Below, one piece after another: positions 24,501 through 36,800 of a DNA stretch of 64,000 bases. The notes beneath the pieces were generated by a model. The model ran no database searches. It was not told the DNA's origin and saw nothing but the letters and a program-made list of their open reading frames with translations. The DNA lies in assembly GCA_013396655.1 (NCBI GenBank), contig WBMV01006675.1, forward strand, positions 197,031-261,030, given 5' to 3'. The translations under genes and the position numbers were made by a program. The stretch's first letter is position 1. Each line of letters begins with the position of its first letter. The DNA comes from Campylorhamphus procurvoides (lineage: Eukaryota > Chordata > Aves > Passeriformes > Dendrocolaptidae).

Positions 24501-25656
24501 TTGAATTTTAGATTTTGATAAAGTGGTCTGTACTGCCCAAATCTCTGTATTATTCTAGGGTTTAAACTCAGCTTTGTGGCTATACCTAAATTTTAGTTAT
24601 GAAGATAACTGATATTGTAGGTCTGGAGTAACTATATCCAGTTGATATAAAAGCAAAAACCAGTGAAACTGCAGCATGCCAGGCTAGCAGTGCACCACAT
24701 TGCTTATTCATTTGTTGCACTTACTCCAGAGCATTTCTAACTGAGATTATGTTGTTTTCTTTCTTAATTTGTATCTTCAGTTATAAGACATAGACCCTAC
24801 TGGACTGCAAGGGACTGACTTGTTATACAAAGCTAGGAAATTAATCCGTCATGGGAAATTTATAAAATCAAAAGGTTTTATTGTTTTGTTTTGTACAGTC
24901 TGTGATCAGCTCACTTTCTGAGCTTGTTCATGATTCAGAGTTATTTGAGGAAAAACTTTTTCAATTGAGTTTCAATAATAAATGCTATTTCCAAAGTTGG
25001 TGTTGATTTGCACTCAGGGTGTTTTTCTTCTTTGACTGGTTCTGCATAATAGTATTAATATGAGAAACATGACTAACAGTAGCACTGGGAGTGTGGAACT
25101 GATTACTGGTATTCTGCAAAATTTTCCTGATCTTCAAGTTTGTTTGAATGCCCTTCCAAAAACACACACCAAGGAAAGGGTTAAGAACGGAAGCTGAATA
25201 AACTAATATTTTTTTTTCTACTTAATCTACTTATTCCTAAGAGTTCTTAATTCTGCCAAAGAAAGTGATCTATCCTTCCATCTGAATTCAATTAATTCAA
25301 TAATTAACCAAGAATGCTGTATCTTAATGAGGCTCACCCACACAGTGGCTTTCCACTCACTGCAGTTCTCATGTTAAACTCAGTAATTAGCACAACAATG
25401 CAAGTTCATATTTGTTTCTTTGCAAGATGTTCCCTCAAGGATCTTCCTGCAAATGAGCAGTGCAGTTCAAGGATTTTTTGTAAGGTAAATACACTAGAAA
25501 AGTCAGGAGAATGTAGAAGGTTATCCACAGATACGGTTTCTGCATCATGAAGAGGATAGGGGAGATAGAATGAGAAACAGAACTATTAGAAAGGGAAAGT
25601 TTCTTCAGGAGCAGTGTGTGAAAGGAGAGGCAAAATATATTTGAGCTCTAATGTCA
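21586..25656. other. Unique AT-rich non-coding DNA
   Basis: No repeat family or gene is recognised. The longest frame is a minus-strand one of about 127 codons (24127-24507), treated separately. A (AAAC)n patch lies near 22424-22442. Confidence 0.55.
24127..24507 (-). other. Longest repeat-free open frame; unrecognised, probably chance
   Basis: A stop-to-stop frame of about 127 codons is open on the minus strand outside any recognised repeat. The first possible start listed, at 24483, is GTG rather than ATG; internal ATGs occur further in. The translation is rich in K, S, N and Q with no recognisable domain, signal peptide or membrane segment. No convincing acceptor or donor frames it. With stop frequencies expected in AT-rich DNA, one or two frames of this length are expected by chance in a 64-kb window, so I do not call a gene. 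Confidence 0.12.
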
Positions 25657-25838
25657 TGTTGCGGTGGGTTGACCCTGGCTGGATGCCAGGCACCCACCAA
25701 AGCTGCTCTATCACTCCCCTCTGCAGGTGGACAGGAAGAGAAAATATAATGAAAAGTTCATAAGCTGAGATAAGGGTAGGGAAAGATCTCTCACTGGTTA
25801 CTGTCATGGGCAAAACAGACTTGGGGAAATGAATTGAA

Positions 25839-25844
25839 TTTATT
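25839..25844 (-). promoter_or_regulatory. LTR polyadenylation signal AATAAA
   Basis: The complement of TTTATT reads AATAAA inside GGTAATAAATTC. Its position, about 180 bases from the downstream end of the minus-sense LTR, fits the R/U5 region. It supports the minus orientation of the LTR. Confidence 0.6.
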
Positions 25845-26017
25845 ACCAATCAAAATCAGAACATGATAATGAGAAGTAAATTTAAAACCAGCTGCCCTCC
25901 ACTCCTTCTTCATTCCCAGACTCTACTTCCTTCCCCCGAGCAGTGCAGGGAGGGAATGGGGATGATGGTCACTTCATCACAGGTTGTTTTGGTTGCTGCT
26001 CAGGAAGAGGAGTCCTT

Positions 26018-26340
26018 CCCCTGCTCCAGCACGGGGTCCCTTCCACGGCAGCTAGTTCGCCACCATCTTCTCCAACGTAAGTCCTTCCCAAGGGCTGCAG
26101 TTCTTCCCAAACTGCTCCAGAGTGCGTCTTTTTCCATGGGGTGCAGTTCCTCAGAAACAACCTGCTCCAGTGTGGGGCCCTCACAGGGTCACAAGTCCTA
26201 TCTGGAAAACCTGCTCCAGTTGCTATACAAAGCAAAATGTGTCCATAGGTCCCTGCCAAGAGTCTATTCCAGCATGGGTTTCCCACAGGTCCACAGCCTT
26301 TTTATGGGCAATCATGTGCTTCAGTTTGGGTCTCCTCCAT
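26018..26340 (-). repeat. Tandem ~45-50-bp modules inside the LTR
   Basis: Degenerate units headed by CTGCTCCAG with following GTGGG/CCCAC text recur at 26021, 26067, 26112, 26162, 26211, 26262 and 26314. Later units are more diverged (TCTATTCCAG, TGTGCTTCAG). Long stop-poor frames on both strands here (25863-26342 plus, 25969-26286 minus) result from the repeat's base composition and are not genes. Confidence 0.75.
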
Positions 26341-26768
26341 AGGCTGCACATGGATTTCTGCATCCCTGTGAACGTCTACGGGCTGCAGGGGGACTGTTTA
26401 CTTCACCATGGTCTTCACCACCAGATGCAGGGAAATCTCAGCTTTGATGTCTGGAACACCTCCTTTTCCTTCTTCTCCACTGACCCTCGGATCTGCAGAG
26501 ATGTTCCTTTCACATATTCTCACTCCTCTCTTCAGTGAGCACAATTACATTGGTGCAATAACTTTTATTTCCCTTCTGAAATATGCAGTCACAGTGGCCT
26601 TGCTGTCATTCCTGATGGGCTCAGCCTTGGCCATTGGTAAGTCCCTTCTGGAACTGGCTCGTGTTGGCTGTGTTAGACATGGGGGAATTTTCTGGCAGCT
26701 TCTAACAGAAGCCACTGCTGGTAGCATCCCTCCTCACTATCAAAACCTGGCTATGCAAACCCAATACA

Positions 26769-29700
26769 CGTGCCAATGCAAGCAAGTGAACCTGAAGAAC
26801 TGATGGCAGCTGCTAAATTCTGTCAAAATGTTATTGTATCTGAACATCTAAAACTTGTGCATCTGGAAGAAAATGGCACTACCAATGCATTCAGCCAAAG
26901 TCAGTGCACAGTGAGAAGAAATTAAATGCAAGGTTTCTTGCAAGAGCACTGGGTCCAAAATACAGTTCAGCTGATGCATTCAGAGGCCCTTGAGCCTTCA
27001 GTAAAATGAAGGGATTAAGTTGTCATGGATGATAAAGAACTGAGCTTCTTCATGGCAGGGATCAAGAAGAGATCTAAATGAAGTAATGGCATTCTTGTTT
27101 TCTTCTTCTCTCCTAAAGTTCTGTTCATTACAACCAAGGTCCAAGGTAAACTACAGAGTTTGTGCTGAATTTGTGCTGTGTTGTGCTCTTCTTTGGGAGA
27201 TTTAGGAAAAGAAAATCTCCCTTCTTACTGCCATTAATATTAATTACATAGGATAAAATTTCAGAGTTTAAGCATTGGCAAGTGGCTTGAAAAAAGAAAC
27301 TCCAGCTTTGGTGAATTCAGGTGCTATGGTCTCTGGTTTTGGACCTCATTTTTTCTGCCAGAGATTGACACAAAGAGCAGAGGGCAGTGGAAAGAAGTAT
27401 GTCACTCCAGCTGGATACCCCAGTTTTAAATAGCTGGAAGAAAAACCCAAACAAACAAGTGTAAATTAAAGGATCTGTCTTTAGTATGGAGCAGGAGAGC
27501 CTTAGTCTTGGTCTCCCTCCTTTCCTCTTGCCAAGAAAACTTCATGCAGCAGGGCCTTGTGAGCAGCAACAGCAACCTGACATTTACCAGAGCTACATCT
27601 GATCACTCAGAGCCCTGATTGAGATGCTGGTTACTGTCCCACTTAAGTGGCCCAAGTTATCACTTGTAATCCTTGAACTGTCTTGCTTTTTCTTCAGGTG
27701 GAAAAGCAATGACAGATACCCACCAGAGGACTACTTTGGAAGATGAGGAATAAGAACAGAGCAAGACGTTTTGAGGAGGTTTGCTGTTATCATGCTATGC
27801 TGATTTTGTACCATCCCTTATAGTGACTGAGAGTGGGGCTTGGGAACTCAGCTAAGCTGAGGGGTAAAAACTATTTAACACAAAAATTAGCAAGAAAATA
27901 CATGGAGTAGTGACTTAGGTGCTATGAATTTTGCCTCAAGAAACCATCTAACACATGATGGCAACAGACATTAAAACTTCCAAGCTGTAAACCACAGTTG
28001 TCTTTTTTTGTCCAAAGACAAAAAAAATAAATTATTCAAAGATAAAAATATTCATTTCACTCAACTTCCAAGTCTTAGTTTCAAAAACAAATAAAGGGAA
28101 AGGTGATTTACTTCTGCTGGCTTTGCAACACACAGAGTTGAACTTAGAAAAGCTCTGATTTCTGTATGTCAAGACGTGTAGATATGCACATAATTACTGT
28201 CAGGGTTGGAACAACCTGATGTAATAAACATTATTTCTGATCCACTTATGCAAATGTATATACATATTGTAACCACAAAAGATTTTTTTACTTCAAAAAT
28301 AAAAGGAGACACTACATCAGAATGTAAGTGCATAAAGGTTGGTATGGTACAATGGAACTGCTTTAACCAGATTATTGTCCAGACACCATCAAAATACTGG
28401 GACTGTTATCAAATAACATTAAGTTTCTGGATCAAATCAGTATAAAGAATATTTGAATAGTTCTTCTGTAATTTAGAATGTACATTTATAATGCTTCAAA
28501 ATTACTAAAAATACAAAGTGTTGAATTCAAGCAAGAAAAGCTCCAAGCTTTTCTAACTTGTAATAAAAAGCAAATTGCAAAGGTTGTTTTATTAAAACTC
28601 AGGGTAAGATCCTGGCAGTGATGATTTCCAGACATCTGGAAGTTTTGCTACTCATATGCAATGCATCGACATCCAGATTGTTGATGGATATAAAGGAATC
28701 TCTTTTGATTAGATGGCTGTGCAGCATTAAAGAGAAAATTAAAAAGAAGTAAAATCTGTTTTGCTTTGTACATAATTTACCATGACACATTTACCAAGGA
28801 CTCTTTGAATTTGAGAGATTTTTGCACTTGCAAGTGAAAGTGATCTTATTCTTGGCTTTAATTTTAATATACACAATTGTGCTGTCAGAATATTTTAGAC
28901 TTATCTATTAGATATGCCTACAAAAGAAGGGAATATAACCATGTACACATGAATCCACACAGCTACAGTCACAAAGCAATACAACATTTCACTTTTTGAT
29001 CTTTTCCAAGTTAATAACTGGCAATGTGACCTTCAAACAACAGGACCATCATCCCCAAAAAGTAGATACTTTCCTTGTGACTATCCCTCAGACTTGGAAC
29101 TTTAGTCCTGAAATACCAAGTCATCCTGTATTGCTTGCCTCAGGAGAAGGAAATTCAAAGTCAAATTTTGTCATGTCAGGCCATTGTATTGAAATTGTAA
29201 TACAGCTGAATTAACCTTTCTGAAATTTGTCATTTTCTGTAATCATAGTCCATATTATAGTTGGACTGGGTTAATCTCACTGAAAGAAAGGGAGAAAAAA
29301 TACATATTCCTTAATAGGAAAGACTCAGGAATTGTTTTGTTTATACACTACCTTCTATAATGTTGTGCTTTGGCTTTAAGAAACTATCAAGCCTCACTCT
29401 TAAGGTACTTTCCAGTATTAAAATAGATGAATGTTAGTAGAATTAAGTTACACCAAGCGGAGGGCTACAAAGACTCTGGGATGGGATGGTTTTTCACATA
29501 ATCTAAGGTAATTTGGATACGTTCAGACAGGAATGGGTGTATGGTGTATTTGCCTTATGACAATCCTCTTGGTCTAGGCCTTTCATTTCCTTCTACACCA
29601 CAAAAGAGGGAAGGTGATACTCTGATATTCTGTGCTTGAGGCACAGAAGCCAGCAGAAAAGTGAATGGCTTCTTTTTAGAATTGTGAAAGATTAGATATC

Positions 29701-31189
29701 TTCCTCTAGAACATCCACAGGATTTCAAATCATTAAGTTTGGGCTGCAGAAAAATCAGAGAAATGCTTATGTGTCAATTTGTGTAAATTTGATGTTTCTT
29801 GAATGTTGTTTATTGTTTTGTAGTAGGAATTTGCATAATTTTATAGCAGTGAAGATACATCATGGGTATTTCTCAAGGGATATCAGTAACATTTTCTTCC
29901 CATTCATATATTTTGGAGTAAAATGGGTTTAGTTGCTCAGTAACTAAACCTTCATTTTAAATTCTTACATTTCAGACATGTATTTCCTAAGCGTGAATGT
30001 CTTTCTGCACAGATATTCAGGTCATTCAGATAATACAACTGGAACCTTTTTCATAATTACTTTACTTGAAAAGTAAAGTCTTGTTTGTTAGTAGTATTTG
30101 CCTACACATGATGCATTTTTTGTGTAAAAGAGAAGAACAGGTCCTGCACAGTGAACTAGAAATCATTTAAATCAGCATTGCTGAGAATTAGTTTATTGTA
30201 TATTTGCTGCAAGCATTAATCATGGGCATGATTATACCTTGGGTGTTGTGTATAGATAAAATTTTCCTTTTATTTTGACAACAATAAAATAGCTTAGCAT
30301 TAGATGCCATTTAAAGTATCATCTAATCTGTAGGACAAACACACTAACTCCATCATCCTTAGATCCTACTCTCCTCTTGCACTTTATGTGGTCTGTTTGA
30401 AACACAGTGTATCTTTTAATACTTAGATTGAGAGACAGGAATTTGGGCTGCTGAGTTCTGTTATTGCTGCTGTCCATCAGTGTTGACAATCATTGTGCAA
30501 TTAATTTTAATTATATATTTGAATATTACATTTTATTTCTGATTATCTTATGTGTTGGTTGTTTAAATGCATTTTATTTGAGGCATAATCAGTATTTTAA
30601 TAGCTTAAAACATTTGATCATTCAGAGGAATTTAAAAAATCTCAGAGTGTAATAGTACTTGGTAATGCATTTTATCCTTATCCATAGTTATGGAATGACA
30701 CCTGAGTTGTGAGAGACACAGGTCAGGCTAAGTGTGAGTAGTGGCATCAACTTGTGATATCTGCGATCTCATGTCATATCATGCATCATATGGAGAAACA
30801 AAATAAAAGGCTGCCTCATTTTCCAAGGTGGAAACACCAGATGATATGCATGTTGAAACTTCCTAATTATTTTTAAGATCTTTACTTTTGTTGGGACTTG
30901 AGTATACCTCAGCCTTCGAGAGGTTAACCTGGAAGCTTTTAGTCTCTATTATTAGTTTTACTCCATGCTTCAAAAGAAATAGGCTGTCATGTGTGACTTT
31001 TATATTCTGTCATTTTTCAGTAGAAATTCATACATCTAATGTCTCAATGTTTACATTCTTGCTGTTGGCAAGAAAGATAGATATCCTTCAGTGTCTGTTT
31101 AATATAACCTCTACATTTAAAATATAAGCATTTGGATTAACTGAATCAATAATACACAGCCAGGAGTCTGGGGGGTTTGTGCTGATTTG
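26769..31189. other. Unique non-coding DNA
   Basis: No gene or known repeat is recognised. A small tandem TTTGTGCTG-type triplication lies at about 27159-27190. Open frames are at most 79 codons (28206-28445, 30888-31127) and show no motif. Confidence 0.58.
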
Positions 31190-31220
31190 GTTTTTTGTTT
31201 TTGTTTTTGTTTTCCTTTTT
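31190..31220 (+). repeat. (GTTTTT)n simple repeat
   Basis: Three to four GTTTTT units followed by a T-run, again G/T-only on the plus strand. Confidence 0.85.
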
Positions 31221-33804
31221 TTTAATATATATTAAGTGACATTTGACTAAAAAGCTACATTTCCTAAACATGTGTTTAAAGAAAAAAAAAGAAAAATCCC
31301 ATCTCAATTTTACATTTAATACACAACTTAAACACAAGACTGTAGATACTTACCTGCTTTTCAGTGTCATATAACATCTGTCTGAGCATTAAGAAATATT
31401 TTGCATGTATTAATACAATATTTGCCTTGTTCATATACCCAAATTAATTTATAATTCTATAACTCAATTCATTTATCTCCGCACTCCAACTTCCTTATTA
31501 CTGGTAATGAAATTATCACACAAGTTGCTTTCTTCAGATTTAATAATTTAGTGAAGGATTTCTAAGCACATTTTGTATGGATTTATATGAAAAATTCATA
31601 ATCTCAACCATGACTCAGCACTAAGATGTTGCAGTTAAGGTCTAGCACTATGTCATTAGCTATTTTGAATTAGAAAAAGCAGATTTGATCTTTTCCCGAA
31701 GATAAATGTTTTGTAAAAAATGGGTAAATCCTATTCAACTTTTTCTAACTAAAAATAATGTGAAATGATACTATTTTTGCTCTTTTACAGAAGCAATGAG
31801 TGTTACCTTTAGACCACTCCTCATACTGATTCAGCTGAAGAGGGAGCTAGAAGGTGAATTTCTACAATGAAGAGATTCCATAGTATTTGCAACACAAGAT
31901 TAAAGAAGCAAAACCTACACTTTAAGCATAATAAATTAGATTCACTACAATAAGCCTGATGTTCTTGAATGTACAGTCTGAATCTAGAAACAACGTTTTC
32001 TACAGTCCTGGGAAATAATTTTAGTGGAGGTTGAGCAGATTTCTTATATCGGAACTTACTTCCAGAAACAGGATCCTTTTTTTTTAACAGATGATTAGAA
32101 TAAGAAGATCCAGAAGAATGAAAGAATTAAGTAAACTGATTCTTTTTGTGGCTCTTTTGAATGTAATGTGTTGTTCTTTCACTCCGAGTTTTCAATTAGG
32201 TTTTTTACCAGCCTTCAAGACTGATCCACATCTTGGTTAATTTTCTTAACTTTCTAATGTAGGCAATAAGTTTGAGGATAATAAATAAAGAATGCTCATG
32301 TATAGCATCCTTGGATTTATTCATGGCTATCATTATAGTATGTCAATCATGTACTTATTACTATTTTTTGGTTTCTTCTGGGCCTAGAGATATTTATCCT
32401 GACTGCAGCATGACTGTTCAAGGGTAGAACTCAACTTTTCCCTTTCATGGAAGAATATTCTTCAGACAAGAAAAGGGATATATAAACACATTCTTTTACA
32501 CCAGACTCATCAAAGATCAGTATTTCAAATATTTATCTTCCTAAATGTGTATTTGTCTTCTCAATGTGTATGTCAGAAGTAGTTAATATATATGCACAGT
32601 AAAATCTTGTAGACTAGATGGGAAAAAGTCTTTGAAAAATCTTTTCACTTTTTTAAAGAGTTAAATAGTCTGTCAAATTCACATATAATACTGTAACAGA
32701 AGGCATGTCTATTTATATTTATACATTTGTTCCTAAATAACACTCTGAAAAGGATCTTTTTGCTTCCCTTTCTCCTGCTACTAAAAAAAATTTCACATTT
32801 CTCTTATTCATACTTCTTTCTCAAGAATATTTTAGTTTCAATATTTTTCTGAGGAGTTGAAGGTGTTTTACTACTTGTGTTTTTTGAAGATTTCATATTT
32901 TTTAATCTGTCTGTAGATCTGATTCCTGGCAGGCACATAAATGCAAATGTAATGTCCAAATAGAATAAGGTTGGGTTTTGTATTATTTTAGATTAATATA
33001 GCCTTTTTTTATGTTGTTCATTAATCCTGCAAAATTGGAAGTCATCATTATTGAGACTTTTTTAATATTCTTTTATTAACAGTACTAGGATTTTTATGAA
33101 TAGTTTTATAGGTAGAATTTGAAAGTTTTACTTTTCTAATGGCAGCTTGCTGCCTAACAGTAACGCATCAAAATTAGACGGGCAGCAAAAATATTTGTAA
33201 TAACATAAACAAAATGTTTATCTACACATATCTTCAATTCTCAAAGTGATGGATTTTTTTTATATTACTTTTTAACAGCAAGAAAAAGAGAAACAGGACA
33301 CCTTATGGCATGCTGCAGCTCCTGGCAGTCTTGTTGTAAAAATCCCCCCAGAAACCAAAACCAGACCAAATTAACCATTCTACTCTCTTACAAAACAAGC
33401 TGACAGCGTAACCTGCAGCTGTGAAAAGGTTTGGTGCCTTAATTGAGAAATTGTTAACATTTCATAGCAGGTAGTGGACTAGTCTGGGACTTTCCCTTCC
33501 TGAGAAAAATTGCCCATACAGTACAAGCAGACATAAATCAGTGTAAGTTACAGCAGTGTATGGTATTCATCAACTGTACAATTTGCTCTTAACTTGGTGG
33601 GAAGGCTTAGGACTTTGCATGATGTGTTTGGGAAACTAGCCAAAGGCAGAGGTATAACTCCCTCTCATTTGTCAAGGGCATATGCAAACCCAATCCCTTA
33701 CCTTCCACGCAAAGCAGTGGCATTCCGATTGCTTGTGCTTGTGTGTTTACACATGTTAGAGCTTTTTGCTACAAATGGTTTGAATTAGACCTGAGAAAAA
33801 TATC
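31221..33804. other. Unique AT-rich DNA; 33150-33790 less AT-biased
   Basis: No gene or repeat family is recognised. The segment from about 33150 to 33790 is more complex in composition, with a 64-codon frame at 33594-33788 lacking recognisable motifs. It could be a conserved non-coding element; the sequence alone cannot tell. Confidence 0.5.
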
Positions 33805-33824
33805 GGGGGGTTGGGTGGGGTGGG
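33805..33824 (+). other. Canonical G-quadruplex motif
   Basis: Four G-runs of 6, 3, 4 and 3 are separated by loops TT, T and T. This meets the standard G3+N1-7 rule with very short loops, which favour a stable parallel quadruplex. It opens a G/T-rich tract reaching about 33858 (TTTTTTGGGG, GTTTGG, T-run). The surrounding DNA is AT-rich and has no gene. Confidence 0.85.
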
Positions 33825-36800
33825 TTTAGTTTTTTGGGGAGTTGTTTGGTTTTTTTTTATAAATTATTTTTGAATAGGCCGTTGGGTATGTGCCAAAGCT
33901 TTAAACAAGTCAGATTTGAATGTTCTGTGAATTGGTAAGTTCCAGGGGTGAGCCTCACATTCACATCATATCTTTAGTGTAACCTTGCTAAGGTTGGAGC
34001 TTTGCTCATTTTTTTTAAACTCTTGCATCAGTGGCAGGGAACTGAAGTCAACTTTGAAGTCTTAGATACATTTACAGAGCAGGGATGCCAAGCAACAACA
34101 CACAGTTGAGCCCCACAGAGCTGCACTAAACCATTTCAGTTCCAAGGTAAGGAGACTATTCAAAGCACTAAAGTGGTATTTTTGTCGTTCTGTCCATGCA
34201 GTCTTGATTTATGTGCTGAGAAGGATTCACACACCTGTGAATGGGGTGCCTGTGCAAGAGGGACCTGAAGCAAGGGCAACCCCCAGTTGCACCCACAGGC
34301 CCCTTGGTTTTCACACCTGCCTCAGACCCCTCTAATATTGGACTTGTTCTTCTGACCCGTGGGTGATATTCTGGGGCCTTCCTCCTGCTTTAGGGCCCAT
34401 CATGGTCTGCAATGGATCAGCTGCTTGTGGCACAAGGGTAAAAGAGAGACCTGAAGCTGCACCAGACAATAATCCTATAGGATTATCTCTTGGAAAGGGA
34501 TGTGGGATGTGAATCTCAAATACACTACCATCATTGGGAGTGATTTATACCAATTTTTACTAAATGGGTTTCAGAGCCGAACCCTTGAGTTTAAAGTCAT
34601 GCACACCCCTTGAAAACAAGCAAATGGTTATGTTCAAAACAGGTGTGGTTGTGTTACAAAAACCTACCAAGTGGTGCCTATTTACATAACAAGTTATGCA
34701 TACACCATATGTACACACACAACATACACGTGTGCATGTCCAGTGCTGCTCTGACATGTTTCCATGAGACACTGGGGAACACTGACACTCCAGGGCTGAG
34801 CTGCTCTACAGTCTGGAGTGTGCCAGAGCATGAGAAAATCTGAGAAATTGCAAGTGATGCTTGTCATGCTGTGGATTTCAGAAGTCAACCCTCACAATAA
34901 AACTTGTCTTGCCCTTGAACATCTTCAGCATTTTTGAGCCCTCAGTGTATTGAGCTGTAAGACAGAGATAGAGCTTGCTTATACCCAAGAAAGCAGGATT
35001 TGTTCATCTACAGGTGAATATTTTCAAGTGGTAAAATGGGTTTAGAAGTCAAGAGAATACTGCTTAAATTAATACTAGTATGTAATTGTTGTTAATGCCA
35101 AAAGTGAAGGAGTTCAAAATCATGAATTTTATGTGCTTTTGCAAACTAAACTATCCCATAGCAAACGTGACCTGAAAAACAACCCTATCACTTTCCTTGC
35201 AAATACTGCAAGGATAGTACACAAAAAAGTGATACCAGTATATCAAATGAGATGTAGAGACCACTCAGTTTAACAAATTTCACACAAATAAAAATTCCTA
35301 GTCTTTGCAATCTTCGTGCTCTCCCTTCACGGCTACATCTGCAGTCCCACAATAATATTGTTCAGGTGTACATCAGAGGAGATTATTTTTTGTCAGTGAA
35401 GTCTTCATATGTTATGATTTGAAGATTTCTAACATCTGACTCTGCAGGTTCTGCAGGAAAAATCTTTGTTAGATAAAAAGACATGATATCTGGGATGCCC
35501 TGTCCATCTGGCTAGATTCCCACAAGGACAATTCTATAAATTTTTAAGTCCTGTGTATTATCTTAAAAAAAAAAAAAGAGATGTTGGAGGTAAAGATTGT
35601 TCACATGATTTCTTTTTAAAAATAGCTGTCAGTAGCAGTCAGCCTGGGCTAGAAACAGAGTTGAGATTCACCAGAGTGACTCAACTGAAGTTAATTTACA
35701 TTAGGAGTGAGATTTGAAGCCAGCTAGATTCAATGGTCATCTCTCAGTCCAGGTAGGAGGCATAGAAATAGCTGAGACACCAGGCCAGTCACTGAAGAAC
35801 TCTGCAAAGGCATGCAGTAAATATTGGATGATATATTATGAATATTGAAGAGTAAATTAAATTGGAATATTTTATAATCACATTTTATTATGGGAAAATT
35901 ATTTCAAAGTGTTCTGCTGTCTTTAGAAAAATGCACTAATTTTAGATCTTGAATGTTTTCCCCTTGAACTGTGAACAGTTGGCCTTGAGTGGCAGAGGAA
36001 ATGGTAAAGGGTAGCAGCCAAAGCTGCTGGAAAACAGCTTGTCTGATTTTTTTGAGCAGAAGTGCAGCTGCAAAATGCTTAAAACTGAAGAGTTTAACAC
36101 ACAGGGTGATTTGAGCCCACTCCTTTACAGATGCAAATCAGTCTGTATCGGTTACTGCATTGTACAGAGTCTAGGAAAAAAATAGTGGAAACATCTTTTC
36201 TTTGTTGTTTTGGGGGGTTTTTTCCACCTGAAAATCAAGATGCTGAGCCTTCTTCAGTTTTGCATAAACTGCCTCTGGGTCATTACCATTACTCTCAACT
36301 CCCACTGCTGTGACTACCAAAAGAAGCAGACCTGTTCATGCTGTCTCATTTTAAATAATCTTCCTTGATTTTTTGGCAGTAGTATGATACTCTCAGCCAG
36401 TGCAGCTGCTGTTGCAGAAGTGTCACATAATATATAGGTGCTGATTTTCCTTACAGCTCACAGGTCATCTAGATGTAAAACAAAAAGATCATCTGAATGT
36501 AAAAGAATCATTTGGAAATTCATAATATAGTATACCGAAAACATACATTCCATGAAGTTCTGAGAATAAGAAGTGAAAAAGATAGCAGTGATGCAAAGAG
36601 ATTAGCTCAAGATCTAAAGTGCTCACTGATTAGTGTTCAGCTGTTGAAGCTGCTGATGCTGCCAGTGATGCCAACATTGGGTTTGCATTAACTGGTAGGA
36701 CAAAGGAACACGGATTTTTAATACAGGACAGGAAATCCTTGATGCAATGGCATCTGTGAGCATATTTGAGAACATAATCAAGAACAGAACTACATAGGAA

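Larger units (their letters stand above)
25657..26768 (-). mobile_element. Solo LTR of an avian endogenous retrovirus, minus strand
   Basis: The element runs TG...CA: TGTTGCGGTGGGTTGACC at the left end and AACCCAATACA at the right, about 1.1 kb. I recognise the sequence as a long terminal repeat widespread in bird genomes; the exact family name is not certain. Sense is minus, because the complement of TTTATT at 25839-25844 gives the polyadenylation signal AATAAA in the right place near the 3' end, and an A/T-rich TATA-like region (complement of about 26555-26585) lies upstream. The middle holds at least seven imperfect units of about 45-50 bases starting with CTGCTCCAG (26021, 26067, 26112, 26162, 26211, 26262, 26314). 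There is no gag, pol or env and no second LTR, so it is a solo LTR left by recombination. A target site duplication was not identifiable. Confidence 0.88.

Noticed and set aside
25863..26803. Three long plus-strand frames (159, 138 and 131 codons)
   Set aside because: They lie inside the solo LTR and its tandem modules, overlap each other in different frames and oppose the LTR sense strand. GC-richer repeat composition explains the lack of stops.
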